Source: Pyrus communis
Taxonomy: Eukaryota; Streptophyta; Magnoliopsida; Rosales; Rosaceae
Length of the DNA: 64,000 bases
Assembly: GCF_963583255.1 (NCBI RefSeq)
Contig: NC_084804.1
Coordinates: forward strand, 24,679,061-24,743,060
Reading direction: 5' to 3'
Below the pieces are notes generated by a model, which saw only the letters and a list, made by a program, of their open reading frames with translations, searched no databases and had not been told where the DNA came from. Of this stretch, positions 21,546 to 33,027 are shown one piece after another. A program made the position numbers and the translations under genes. Position 1 is the stretch's first letter, and each line of letters begins with the position of its first letter.

Positions 21546-23453
21546 AATACCCCCACACTTATCTTTTGCTAGTCCTCGAGCAAAACAGAAAGAAAAACAA
21601 AACAAAACCAAACGAAACAAAACAAGTAAAACACAACCTAAACCTTCCAACAACCGTCTTAGGGATTTCCAATGCACATGACACGTTAAAAATCATCATT
21701 CCCACAGATTTTAGTCATCTTCACACTTAAGTACATTCTTAATCATAGTCACCATATACTAGTTCACAATTAAGCATTTAAAACCATGTTTTGAATGTAG
21801 TAACATGCCTTTAGAGAATTTGCTCAATTCCTTACAAGATATGCACTCGACTTTCACTCAGATTTTCTAACTACACACCCTAATCTAGTCATATGTGAGA
21901 AGATTGATGTAAACATGAAAACGAACACTCACATATAAGTATCACAAAGAACGCAATTTCTGGAGTTAATAAGCATGTTTAGATATGATCTCATGAATGG
22001 AATGCTACTACTTAGATGCGAGAACCAGTGACACCATAAGCTCATATCACTTCCAAACTCCACAAATTGAAACACATAACACTCAAGATAGAAGCATAAG
22101 GGTTGAAACGGAGCTAAAGGTGTTTGGCTAACAAAGAAGGGATATGGAAAACAAAGGTTCTTTAAAGAAATAGCTAGCAAAGCATTTGAATTAACGTAGA
22201 ATTCACTTTTGAATGAAAACTCAACTTTTGAACAAGGGGGAACAAGCTCTTTTTCCTTTCTTTCTTTTCTTTTCTGTTTTTTCTTTTTCATATGTTTTTC
22301 ACAATTTTTTTTTTTTTTTTTTCTTTTCTTTTGACTCTCAAAACATACATAAACACTTAAGAACAAAACATTCTCTCCCCCACACTTATTTTCTTTCATA
22401 ATGTAACTAAAAAGGAATTCAATTAAGTCATGCTCACTATCTTTTAAGAACAAGGGTACGGATGGTCCTAATCTAGGCTAGGTAAGGGGTGATATGGTTA
22501 GCAAAGAAAATAGGTTAAACGAGGCTCAACGGTGTTAAGACTTACAATATATACGAAATATGGGAAGTAAGGCTATTTGGCTATGGTGGCAACTACACAA
22601 CTTCATCTTGATATATGTTATGCAACTCAATATCATGCTTTGAATGAAACGGATATAAGTTCTAGCATTTAGTTCTATCATGATACAATTGCATTCTAAG
22701 TAGCAACCAAGCAAGGAATAATGAGATCATTCAACAACTTTAGAAAACAAAGAATCACAGAAAATAACTCTCCAAAGAAGGTAATGGCTCGAGTCTCACA
22801 GGGTTGTAGCGTTTGTTTGAGTTCCTTCCTTCAAGCATGTTACAAAAACGAATTTTTCTTTTATGATTGCATGTGAAGTCATACATTATAACCATAACTA
22901 AGCATAAACCAAGAGTAAATCAAACTTTTCTCTATGTTTATAACTCTTTTTAACAGTCATGCAATTACAAACCAAATCCTTATCATTGTGTTGGAAGGTA
23001 CCCTAAGACACAAACTCACAAAAACGACTCAAAACACTCTTTTTAGGCTTTTCAAAACAATTTTTCAAATTTTTATGTGCTTTTCGGAGTTATAAAAACA
23101 AAACATACTAAAACACTCTAAAATAACTTAAAAACACCTTAAAACAGCAAGGAACAACAATTGAAGTTATGGGTGATAAAATCCCACGAATTTGCATTAA
23201 CAACATTAGTTACCCCCCCACACTTAAATCAAACATTGTCCTCAATGTTTTAAGCATAGATTCACACAAAACATAAGTAAACACACAAACAACAACTAAA
23301 CATACTAAACATGGCAGAATGTAATTAACAAAGAGAAGAGTTTAGGGACGCAAATCTGGTTATGGAGTGTAAATTCCCTCTTCTCTTTGTTGATTGCATT
23401 GAGGCTTGATCTTGATGATTCCACAGGCTTACTCTCGAACTGGTTTCCGCCCA
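21546..23453 (-). mobile_element. 3' non-coding region of a minus-strand Athila relative (type C)
   Basis: Starts with the polypurine tract beside the LTR (reverse complement near 21548) and holds the two further motifs, CTCCCCCACACTTA near 22376 and ACCCCCCCACACTTA near 23212. It is collinear with 44218-45871 plus 55294-55361 and 57374-57578. A poly-T run lies near 22308-22322. No gene is supported; the 174-aa frame at 21929-22453 is low-complexity 3'-region sequence. Confidence 0.75.
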
Positions 23454-23586
23454 TCATTGATTTTCCTTTGTGCTACTTCTTGAACTGGGCAGCAGGATGG
23501 TTCTTTTGGTCTCCCCCGAAGGTCTGAGCTTACCCTTTTGGTCTGTTTCTTTGTTCAATCTTTCCAATTCGTATTGAAAAGGGTTG
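23454..23586 (-). pseudogene. C-terminal tail of an unrecognised ORF (type C element)
   Basis: On the minus strand a frame with [16 protein letters not shown] runs into the 3' region where the other copies have the end of pol. The same tail is at 57579-57746. The two copies differ by small indels near the end and have different stops, so at least one is degraded. It does not match the usual pol end (VEHVVEE...LHAVG). The right end is the chimeric junction with plus-strand gag. Confidence 0.5.
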
Positions 23587-23604
23587 GAGCATGACACCCA
23601 TAAA

Positions 23605-26600
23605 TGTTCGAGCATGACACCCATAAATGTCGATGGGAACATTCTAATGATGAAAGCTTTTCCATTCTCTCTTGTGGAAAAGGCTAAGGATTGGCTTTAT
23701 GAATTGGCACCCGGGACCGTTACTTCTTGGGAGAGCATGAAGAGAGCGTTCTTGGAGAAGTTCTTCCCTACTTCAAGAGTCATTCTCTTGAGGAAGAAAA
23801 TTAGCGGAATCCAACAAAGTCAAGGAGAATCTTTTCCGGCATACTACGAGCGTTTTAAAGCCCTTGTTGCATCATGTCCTCAACATCAAATGAAGGAGGA
23901 GCTTCTCCTTCAATATTTCTATGAGGGCCTTCTTCCCATTGAAAGGCAAATGCTCGATGCTTCGGCGGGAGGTGCATTGGTGGACAAAACTCCTATGTCG
24001 GCCAAGACCTTAATTGCAAATTGTGCTCTAAATGCACAACAATACGAAGGACTTGGGCAAAGGGACCCCCCACGGCAACAAGTGAATGAGGTAAGTTCTC
24101 AATCCGACCTTCAAACTCAATTAGCTAATCTTACTTCTATTGTGTCTCAGATGGCCGAAGGAATGAAGATACAAGGACCGATTGTATGTGGTGTATGTTC
24201 TATCCAAGGACACCCTTCGAAAAAATGCCCACAATTGATTGAGAATGGTGGATGGGAGAGTGCAAATGCCATTGGATTTCCGAGCCACAATCAACCAAGG
24301 AATGATCCATATTCCAACACATACAATCCGGGTTGGAGAGACCATCCAAACTTCAAGTGGAGGGAACCTCAACAACCTCAACAACAAGGAGGCTTTAGAC
24401 AACAACCCCCGGGGTTCTACACCAAGCCATTCGGCCCCAATCCAAACCAAGCACAACCTGCCCAAAACAATCAAGGTACGTCGTTGGGAAATGAAACACT
24501 TCTTAAATTACTTACCAATTTGTCTCAGGGGCAAGAGGATCAAACCAAAGCCATGCAAAACCAAGACAAAAGGGTGGATCACTTGGAGAAACAAATTGGG
24601 CAGATTGCGGAATTTGTAGGACAATTCCGAGACAAAGGCAAGCTCCCTAGCTCAACCATTGTCAATCCAAGGGGAGGATTCGAATCTGCCAAGGCAATCA
24701 TGTTGAGAAGTGGTAAGGAGGTCGAAACCACCCCAAGCACGTCCAAAACAAGTCAAGAAGAGGACGTGTTGCTGCAAGAAGAGGAGGAACAAGGAATAAA
24801 GGCCACGGCAAGGGTGAAAGAATCTTTGCCGCAGCCCCCTATTGTGCCAAAACCGTCCAACATGCCTAAGGTAAGTCCAAATTCGACTTTGTCAAGTTCT
24901 ATTCCACTAAACGTGCCCTTTCCTAGCAGGTTTAGGCAATCAAAGAAGGAGGAGAGTGAAAAGGACATTTTGGAAACCTTTAGGAAAGTTCAAGTCAACA
25001 TTCCGCTCCTTGATGCAATCAAGCAAGTCCCTAAGTATGCCAAGTTCTTAAAAGAGCTTTGCATCACTAGGAAGAGGATTTCGACCAAGGAAGTGGTGAA
25101 GGTAGGTGAGAATGTGTCCGCCATCTTGCAACGCAAACTACCTCCCAAATGCAAAGATCCGGGTAGTTTTACCATTCCTTGTGTCATTGGTAACACTAGA
25201 TTTGAATCTGCCATGCTTGATTTAGGTGCTTCTATAAATGTTATGCCATATTCCATTTATGCATCTATGAACCTAGGAGTGTTGAAAAATGATGGTGTTA
25301 TCATACAATTGGCCGATAGATCTAATGCTTATCCAAAAGGAGTTTTGGAAGATGTTTTAGTGCAGGTTAATCATTTGATCTTTCCGGCGGATTTCTATGT
25401 TCTTGAGATGGATGAATCGGATCATGCACCCTCGCTGCCCATTCTACTTGGAAGGCCATTCATGAAGACGGCCCGGACTAAGATTGACGTGTTTAATGGA
25501 ACTTTGTCCATGGAATTTGATGGGGAAGTGGTTAATTTCAATCTTTCTGATTCCATTAAGTATCCTAGTGAAGATCATTCATGTTTCTCTATTGATATTG
25601 TTGACTCTTTGGCGCAGGGATATCTTGAAGATTTGAATGACGATGCACTTGAAAAGGTCATTACAAGAGGTGTAGAAGTCAAAACCAAGGAGGCAAGCTA
25701 TATGCAAACCCACGGCACACTTGAACTACCCTATGCCGTGCCTCCTAGTGAGGAATTCCTTGAAGTAGTTGCTGCCCTTGAGTCATTACCTAAACATGAG
25801 GGAAAGTTTCCTAACCGTGAGTCCATTCCCATTTCGACTAACAAATTGCTTCCATCCATAATTCAGGGACCTATTCTTGAACTCAAACCTTTACCAAGTC
25901 ATTTGAAGTACATTTTCTTGGGGGAAAACGAGACACTACCTGCCATCATCTCTTCCTCCCTCACGGCACAAGAGGAGGAGAAATTAGTTCGTGTATTGAA
26001 GGAGTACAAATCTGCCCTAGGTTGGACATTGGCCGATATTAAAGGTATAAGCCCTACAACTTGTATGCATCACATATTTCTTGAGGAGGGGGCCAAACCA
26101 ACTAGAGAGGCTCAACGCCGTCTTAACCCTCCGATGATGGAAGTTGTGAAAAAGGAGATAATTAAACTTCTAGATTGTGGAGTTATTTATCCTATCTCCG
26201 ATAGTCGTTGGGTTTCACCTATCCAATGTGTGCCTAAGAAATCTGGGGTAACGGTTGTGGAGAATTCCGAGAATGAGCTTGTGCCTATGAGAATTCAAAC
26301 CGGTTGGCGGGTATGCATTGATTATAGGAAGATAAATTCCACCACAAGGAAGGACCACTTCCCATTGCCGTTCCTAGATCAAATGTTGGAAAGGTTAGCA
26401 GGTCATTCCTTTTTTTGTTTTCTTGATGGTTATTCCGGTTATAACCAAATTGTCATTGCTCCGGATGATCAAGAAAAGACCACTTTTACTTGTCCCTTTG
26501 GAACGTTTGCATATCGACGCATGCCATTTGGCTTGTGTAATGCTCCTGCCACGTTTCAAAGGTGTATGGTAAGCATATTTTCTGATTATGTTGAGAAGAT

Positions 26601-28779
26601 TATTGAGATATTCATGGATGACTTTAGTGTTTTTGGTGATTCATTTGATCATTGTTTGGATAATCTCACTTTAATCTTGAAACGTTGTGTTGAAACAAAT
26701 CTTGTTTTAAATTGGGAAAAATGTCACTTTATGGTTAAACAAGGTATTGTTTTAGGTCATATAATCTCTGAAAAAGGAATTGAAGTTGATAAGTCTAAAG
26801 TAGATCTTGTACGCTACTTACCCTCTCCTACTTCGGTTAGAGAGGTTCGTTCTTTTCTTGGTCATGCAGGATTCTATAGACGATTTATCAAGGACTTTTC
26901 CAAGATTGCACAACCCCTATGCCGCCTCCTCCAAAAAGATGTGTCTTTTGAGTTCAACGAGGCATGCGAGAAGTCATTCAAGCATCTCAAAGAGCTCCTA
27001 ACCACGGCACCCATCATAACTCCCCCGGATTGGTCCATTCCATTTGAATTGATGTGTGATGCCTCGGATTATGCACTTGGGGCTGTTTTGGGTCAAAGGA
27101 AAAATAAACAGTCACATGTTATTTATTATGCTTCCCGCACTTTAAATGATGCTCAATTGAATTATTCTACAACCGAAAAAGAACTCTTGGCGGTTGTATT
27201 TGCTTTAGATAAGTTTAGATCATATCTTCTTGGTACTAAAGTAATTGTTTTCACTGACCATGCAGCCTTGAAGTATCTTCTCACCAAAAAGGAGGCTAAG
27301 CCAAGACTCATTCGTTGGATGCTCCTACTTCAAGAGTTCGATCTTGAAATCCGAGACAAGAAAGGGTGTGAAAACGTGGTGGCTGACCACCTAAGTAGAA
27401 TGGTGCGTGAGGAAGAGTCCACCCCCATTTTAGAAACGTTTCCGGATGAGCAACTTCTGTCCATTGAGGTAAGAACCCCTTGGTATGCCGATTTGGTCAA
27501 TTTCTTGGTGTCTAAGCAAGTTCCTAGTACCCTAAACAAGTTCCAACGTGATAAACTTGTTCATGATGCACGTTTTTATGTTTGGGATGATCCATATTTA
27601 TGGAAATTCTGCCCAGATCAGATTGTGCGTAGATGTGTGCCCGAATCTGAATTTAATTCCATTCTTACATTCTGCCATACTTATGCATGTGGGGGACATT
27701 TTGGCACCCAAAGGACAGCCCTAAAGGTGTTACAATCTGGATTTTATTGGCCTAATCTCTTTAAAGATGCTAAAATGTTTTGTTTAACATGCGATAAGTG
27801 TCAAAGAACAGGTAACATAGGGCCTAAGGACCAAATGCCACAACAATCTCTCTCATTTGTGGAAATTTTTGATGTGTGGGGTATTGATTTCATGGGCCCC
27901 TTCCCTCCATCTTTTGGTTTCACTTATATCTTGCTAGCCGTCGATTATGTTTCCAAATGGGTGGAAGCCAAAGCCACCCGTACTAACGATTCTAAGGTTG
28001 TTGCAGATTTTGTGAAATCTAATATTTTTGCTAGGTTTGGGATGCCACGAGTTTTAATTAGTGATGGGGGTTCTCACTTTCGTAACCGCACCATTGAAGC
28101 TTTGCTCAAGAAGTACAACGTTACTCATAAGGTTTCCACACCTTATCACCCTCAAACTAATGGGCAAGCGGAGGTTTCAAATAGGGAGATCAAACAAGTC
28201 CTAGAGAAAACCGTGGGACCCTCAAGAAGAGATTGGAGTTTGCGCTTGGACGATGCATTGTGGGCCTATCGTACGGCTTACAAAACTCCCCTTGGCATGT
28301 CACCTTTTCGGCTTATATATGGTAAGCCATGTCATTTGCCCGTTGAGTTAGAGCACAAGGCACATTGGGCTGTGAAAACCTTCAATTTGGACATAGACGC
28401 TGCTGGAGTTCATAGGAAGCTCCAATTAGATGAACTTGAGGAGATTAGGAACGAGGCTTACGAGAATGCTCGCATCTACAAGGACAAGACAAAGGTTTAT
28501 CATGATAAGATGCTTCGTACCAAAACGTTCTCCAAGGGGCAGAAAGTGTTGCTTTTTGATTCAAGACTTCGGTTATTCCCTGGTAAGTTACGTTCTAAAT
28601 GGATTGGACCTCTTGTTGTTACTAATGTTTTTCCTCATGGTGCAGTCCAAGTCCAAAGCTTAAAAAGTGGCCACGAGTTCAAGGTGAACGGACATAGATT
28701 GAAGCCATACTATGAGAACTTTGTGGAGCATGTCGTGGAGGAGACCCCACTCCATGCCGTGGGCTCCAATGGAGCATGA
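23605..28779 (+). CDS. gag-pol: Athila-type gag-pol copy 1 of the array, N-terminally truncated
   Basis: Open from codon 124 of the full protein ([12 protein letters not shown]) to the TGA at 28777, i.e. 1,724 residues. It keeps the zinc knuckle, protease (DLGAS), RT (FMDD), RNase H and integrase (D, D, 35, E) in the same order as the copy at 33028. An upstream TTG at 23584 could extend the frame by seven codons, but these come from the junction, not from gag. I saw eight base changes against copy 2, all before 24706 (23745, 24010, 24021-24022, 24045, 24220, 24249, 24705), and none in the remaining ~4.07 kb of the ORF. They change R to I, C to R and K to E (copy 1 to copy 2). Lacking its start and the start of Gag, it is probably not translated normally, but the pol domains look intact. 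Confidence 0.9.
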   Translation, partial: CSSMTPINVDGNILMMKAFPFSLVEKAKDWLYELAPGTVTSWESMKRAFLEKFFPTSRVILLRKKISGIQQSQGESFPAYYERFKALVASCPQHQMKEELLLQYFYEGLLPIERQMLDASAGGALVDKTPMSAKTLIANCALNAQQYEGLGQRDPPRQQVNEVSSQSDLQTQLANLTSIVSQMAEGMKIQGPIVCGVCSIQGHPSKKCPQLIENGGWESANAIGFPSHNQPRNDPYSNTYNPGWRDHPNFKWREPQQPQQQGGFRQQPPGFYTKPFGPNPNQAQPAQNNQGTSLGNETLLKLLTNLSQGQEDQTKAMQNQDKRVDHLEKQIGQIAEFVGQFRDKGKLPSSTIVNPRGGFESAKAIMLRSGKEVETTPSTSKTSQEEDVLLQEEEEQGIKATARVKESLPQPPIVPKPSNMPKVSPNSTLSSSIPLNVPFPSRFRQSKKEESEKDILETFRKVQVNIPLLDAIKQVPKYAKFLKELCITRKRISTKEVVKVGENVSAILQRKLPPKCKDPGSFTIPCVIGNTRFESAMLDLGASINVMPYSIYASMNLGVLKNDGVIIQLADRSNAYPKGVLEDVLVQVNHLIFPADFYVLEMDESDHAPSLPILLGRPFMKTARTKIDVFNGTLSMEFDGEVVNFNLSDSIKYPSEDHSCFSIDIVDSLAQGYLEDLNDDALEKVITRGVEVKTKEASYMQTHGTLELPYAVPPSEEFLEVVAALESLPKHEGKFPNRESIPISTNKLLPSIIQGPILELKPLPSHLKYIFLGENETLPAIISSSLTAQEEEKLVRVLKEYKSALGWTLADIKGISPTTCMHHIFLEEGAKPTREAQRRLNPPMMEVVKKEIIKLLDCGVIYPISDSRWVSPIQCVPKKSGVTVVENSENELVPMRIQTGWRVCIDYRKINSTTRKDHFPLPFLDQMLERLAGHSFFCFLDGYSGYNQIVIAPDDQEKTTFTCPFGTFAYRRMPFGLCNAPATFQRCMVSIFSDYVEKIIEIFMDDFSVFGDSFDHCLDNLTLILKRCVETNLVLNWEKCHFMVKQGIVLGHIISEKGIEVDKSKVDLVRYLPSPTSVREVRSFLGHAGFYRRFIKDFSKIAQPLCRLLQKDVSFEFNEACEKSFKHLKELLTTAPIITPPDWSIPFELMCDASDYALGAVLGQRKNKQSHVIYYASRTLNDAQLNYSTTEKELLAVVFALDKFRSYLLGTKVIVFTDHAALKYLLTKKEAKPRLIRWMLLLQEFDLEIRDKKGCENVVADHLSRMVREEESTPILETFPDEQLLSIEVRTPWYADLVNFLVSKQVPSTLNKFQRDKLVHDARFYVWDDPYLWKFCPDQIVRRCVPESEFNSILTFCHTYACGGHFGTQRTALKVLQSGFYWPNLFKDAKMFCLTCDKCQRTGNIGPKDQMPQQSLSFVEIFDVWGIDFMGPFPPSFGFTYILLAVDYVSKWVEAKATRTNDSKVVADFVKSNIFARFGMPRVLISDGGSHFRNRTIEALLKKYNVTHKVSTPYHPQTNGQAEVSNREIKQVLEKTVGPSRRDWSLRLDDALWAYRTAYKTPLGMSPFRLIYGKPCHLPVELEHKAHWAVKTFNLDIDAAGVHRKLQLDELEEIRNEAYENARIYKDKTKVYHDKMLRTKTFSKGQKVLLFDSRLRLFPGKLRSKWIGPLVVTNVFPHGAVQVQSLKSGHEFKVNGHRLKPYYENFVEHVVEETPLHAVGSNGA

Positions 28780-29378
28780 ACGTGTCTTCGTCCGGCTGCA
28801 AGACGTTAAAGAAAGCGCTACTTGGGAGGCAACCCATGCAATTCAACAAAGGAAGCTCAAGGAATCACTCCAATTCCAGATTTGCGTTCCTAAACCCTTC
28901 ACTTTGTTGTTTATTTCGAATCTGCCTATTTAGTTGTTTTACTTGCTGTTTGTGTGTTTCTTTGTGTTTTGTGTGATTTTATGCTTGAAACATTGAGGAC
29001 AATGTTTGATTTAAGTGTGGGGGGGTAACTAAGTGTTTTTGATGCAAATTCATGGGATTTTATCACCCTTTACTTATAGACTTGTTCCTTGCTGTTTTTA
29101 AGTGTTTTTAAGCAGTTTTGGTGTGTTTTAGTGTGTTTTGAAGTAAAAATCCGAAAATCACATAAAAATTTGAAAATTTTGTTTTAAAAACCCAAAAAGA
29201 GTTGTTTTCAAAGTGTTTTTGTGTGTTTGTTTTTGTTTTAGGGTACCTTCCAACACAATGATGAGGATTCGGTTTGTAATTACATGGCTGTTAAAGAGAG
29301 TGATTAACATGGATGAAAGTTTGATTTACTCTTTGTGTATGCTTGGTTGTGATTATAACTTATGACTTCACATGCAAT

Positions 29379-29419
<41 letters not shown>

Positions 29420-30682
29420 GTTTTTGTAACATGCTTGAAGGAAGGAACTCAAATTAACGCTACAACCTTGTGAGACTTGAGCCTAAACGTTTATTTGGAG
29501 AGTTAGAATCTGTGCATTTTTGTTTTCTAAGTCGTTGCATGATCTCATTATTCTTTGCTTGGTTACTACTTAGAGGCGTTTCATCATTTAGTTCCAAATG
29601 CTAGAACTCATGCCCATTTCATTCAAAGCATGTTATTGATTTGCATAACACAGATTCAAGATGAAGTTGTGTAGTGACCACCACCTTAGCCATATTGCCG
29701 TGTATCCCATGTCATTTTATGTTTAAGTTAACCCACATTATCCTCACCTAGCCTAGATTAGGACCATCCACACCCTTGTTCTTAAAGCTTAGTAAAGCAT
29801 GATTCAAATTGAATTTCTTTTGATTTATGTTGGCAGAAAACAAGTGTGGGGGAAGTGTTCTTGTGTGAGAATTTGTGTGCCATAGGCACGGCATGAAAGA
29901 AAAGAAAAAGAAAAAAAAAAAAAAAAAAGAGTTGAAAAGTTGTGAAAAAGAGTTCCAAAGTATTGTTTGTTGAAGTAAGGGTCCAAAACAATGAATTCGG
30001 CCCTAAGGAGTTGTCTAAGTCTTCCCCTTGTGTTTTAAAGTTAATTTCTGCAATCTAAATGAATTCTAAGTCTTAAGTACACTACTTTGCTTAATATTAC
30101 TTGAAGAACGCTTGTTCTCCTTATCTTTTCTTTGTTAACCACTACCCCAAGCCCCGTTACAACCCTTGACTTCATTCTTGAGTGTTATGTGTTTCAATTT
30201 GTGGAGTTTGAATTTGGTATGAGCATATGGTCATTGGTTCTCGCATCTAAGTAGTAGCATTCCATTCATGAGATCATTTCTAAACATGCTTATTAACTCC
30301 ATAAATTGCGTTCTTTGTTATACGTATATGTGAGCATTCGTTTTCATATTTACATCAATCTTCTCACATATAACTAGTATAGGGTGTGTAGTTAGAAAAT
30401 CTGAGTGAAGATTGAGTGCATATCTTGTAAGGATTGAGCAAATTCTCTAAGGCATGTTACTACATTCAAAACATTCTTTTAATCGATTAATTGTGAACTA
30501 GTAAGTGGTGACTATGATTAAGTATGTTCTCAATTGTAAAGATGACTCAAATCTGTGGGGATGATGATTTTTAACATGTCATGTACCATTGGAAATCCCT
30601 GAGGTGAACGTTGGAAGGTTTAGGTTATGTTTTGTTTCTTTGTTTTGCTCGAGGACTAGCAAAAGCTAAGTGTGGGGGAATT
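28780..30682 (+). other. 3' region of array copy 1, with three polypurine motifs
   Basis: Non-coding, about 1.9 kb. AAGTGTGGGGGGG follows pol near 29015, AAGTGTGGGGGAAG near 29842, and the LTR-adjacent tract is at 30668-30682. A 35-nt A run (29382-29416) and a second A-rich stretch near 29900 are internal to the element, not mRNA tails; copy 2 has 37 A at the first site. No env-like frame. Confidence 0.85.
30668..30682 (+). other. Polypurine tract, array copy 1
   Basis: AAGTGTGGGGGAATT immediately before LTR 2; identical to 40462-40476. Confidence 0.88.
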
Positions 30683-32903
30683 TGATAGGAGCATATTTAT
30701 GCGCCTTAGTTAGCTAGTTCTTATGCATTTATGTTGTGTTTTCTTACTTAATTTAGTGTTTAAAGTCATTTTCGTGTGTTTATAGGTTCATATGGCTAAG
30801 GATGCAAAAGGATGCCTTTCGGAGCCTTTTGGAGCAAATTAGAGATTGGAATGGATTGCATATGCTTAAAGCCAAGTAGATGGACGAAATTGAAGACCAA
30901 AGGAATGAAAATGAAGAACAAAGAGTTCACATTCATCACCAACACAACCATGCATCCACACATTCTTTCCCCATCATTGCCGTGCAAAACACCATCATTG
31001 CACCACAATCCCCTTTTGCCGTGGCCTTTCTCCATCAATTACAGTCACATTCCACATGCAACCTAGCTGTCAAAGCACATGCACTCCCATCCTTTACCAT
31101 TGCAGCCACATGCACATTCCACTTCATCATTTCAGATTTCCACCATCAACAAAGAACCATTCATTAATCATTTACACTTTAAATAATCAACCCACATGCA
31201 CCAATCAAACATAAACCCATTCACCACCAGAAAACAACCATGCCGTGGGTTCCCATTCCAGATTTCCAGCATTCCCTTTTATTTTCTGTCAAAACACATG
31301 CATTCCCACCCTTTAATCACATGCATTTCAGCCACATGCATCTCCCATCACCATTTCAGCTTTCCACCTAATTCCTAGTCATCATGTTCCCCCCATTTCA
31401 CCTATAAATAAGCATGCATTGCAGCCACAAAACACACACTCTTCCATTTCAGAAAACCATCTCTCATACACATTCATTCACGCCAGAAATTCCTCCTCTC
31501 TCTCTAGCACTACCATACTTCACCATTCTTCATATTTTCTGCCCAAAAACACTCCTTGCCTTCCCCTACATCCATCCCTACCCTAAACACATCATTCTAC
31601 ATCATCCATAACCCCCAAAACTCACCAAAACCCCTTGTGCCGCAGCAACTAGAGGAGAAGAGGCCTAAACGTTCATACAATTCAAGATTGAGTTGTTGGA
31701 ATTTTTAGGTGTACTTCGATTCTTGTTTTCAATGTTTACTTTGTTATTACTCTCTAAGTTTGTTGTAATCATGAGTGGCTAAACCCCTAATTAGTTAGGG
31801 GAAAGTTTGAAGCCATGAACATGTTTGAAATATGAATTGATTTCTTCCAATTGTGATTTGTTAAGTTGTGATTGTAATTCAATTATCATGTTTATTAAAA
31901 ACTTGTTTTTGTATGTTGATTAGGGATGCATACTTAGTCTTCATGCATAAACTCGATGCTAGTTTATAAACGAGTTTCACCTAATCGTCACAAGTTTATA
32001 AACATGAGTAGTGAAGGTTGCTAGTCACAACCGCGTTAATTGAATTCTTGGCAAAAGTATCATGCATTCATAGTTACAATTGCCTCGTCAACACTTATAA
32101 TTCTCATAGAGCGTAATGATCTCTCATTGTATCTCTTCTATGCATTCATGTTGAGAACCATTGGAGAATGATTTGAATTGTCGCATGCATCATCCAATTC
32201 AATAACATAAGGAAAATTTGAGAGTTAATTAGTGCATCACGGTTAACTTGGGGTGTTGAGCATCATAGATAATGAAAAGCAATTAGAGAATCGATTCATA
32301 TATAAATGTGTCATGTGTGGAGAATGGACCTCTAACTAATCCATCCATCATCTTGTTTCTCAAATCCGTTTATACAATCTGCCTAGTTTATTAACTTGTT
32401 TTATTTAATTTAATTTCGTCAAAACCTTAATCCCCCTTTACTTTAATGTCCAATTTAGTTAGAAATCAACTTAGTTTGTGCTTTTAAGTGTTTTGATTCA
32501 TTTTATTTCCCAATTTCGTCCAGATTCACCAAAGTGCTCAAAACTGCCCAGAAAGTGATTTTAAGGCAGTTTTGGGTGATGTTTGAGTCTTTTGGTTTGT
32601 TTTAATGTTTTAAGTGTTTAGTTTTACATTCTTTGAGTTAGTTTAGTGTTTTATATTGTGTTTTTACGTTCTTGAGTCAAGTTATTACTTAATTTCGTCC
32701 AAATTTGTGTTTGTGCTCAAATCTGCCCAGAAAGTGGTTTTTAGGCAGATTTGAGTGTGTTTGTGTTGTTTTGAGTCTTTTGAGTCAATTTCACATTGAT
32801 TAGCATCCCTAGTTAATCCCCGGTCTAGAACGATCCCTATTTGCTCATTTACTACAATTGTCATCCATAGGGTTAATTTGTGTGTTTAACTATTTTCGCA
32901 TCA
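30683..32903 (+). repeat. LTR 2 of the array (2,221 bp), shared by both copies
   Basis: TGATAGGAGC to TTTTCGCATCA, with a polypurine tract before it and a PBS after it, so it serves as 3' LTR for copy 1 and 5' LTR for copy 2. It differs from LTR 3 by a few substitutions and one 9-bp indel near 32574. It holds TATAAATA at 31403-31410, eight CATGCA cores upstream of that box, ATGCATTCAT at 32062 and 32140, and two U5 hairpins (32537-32574 and 32716-32755). Confidence 0.93.
31403..31410 (+). promoter_or_regulatory. Predicted TATA box, array LTR 2
   Basis: TATAAATA in CACCTATAAATAAGCATGC. This LTR would drive copy 2. Confidence 0.68.
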
Positions 32904-32908
32904 AATTT

Positions 32909-32927
32909 TGGCGCCGTTGCCGGGGAT
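32909..32927 (+). other. Primer-binding site, tRNA-Asp, array copy 2
   Basis: TGGCGCCGTTGCCGGGGAT, 5 nt after LTR 2. The inverted repeat GGGATTAGCAA / TTGCTAATCCC follows at 32923-32946. Confidence 0.93.
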
Positions 32928-33027
32928 TAGCAAAATTGCTAATCCCTTGTGTTTTTGCCGTATGTTTTTAGTGTAATTTACCTAGTTTTCTCATTTTGTT
33001 TTGTTTTCTTGGTTTAGGTACTAGTGC

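Noticed and set aside
23584..23604. TTG start for array gag-pol copy 1
   Set aside because: The seven codons come from a duplicated junction sequence, not from gag; homology begins at 23605.
29382..29416. Long A run that could mark a retrogene or LINE tail
   Set aside because: The same run is at the same place inside the 3' region of copy 2 (39174-39210), and the sequence continues as retroelement on both sides with no TSD at the run.
28780..30682. Possible env-like ORF between pol and the 3' LTR
   Set aside because: Some Athila elements have one, but here the same-strand frames are short, low-complexity and broken, in both copies.
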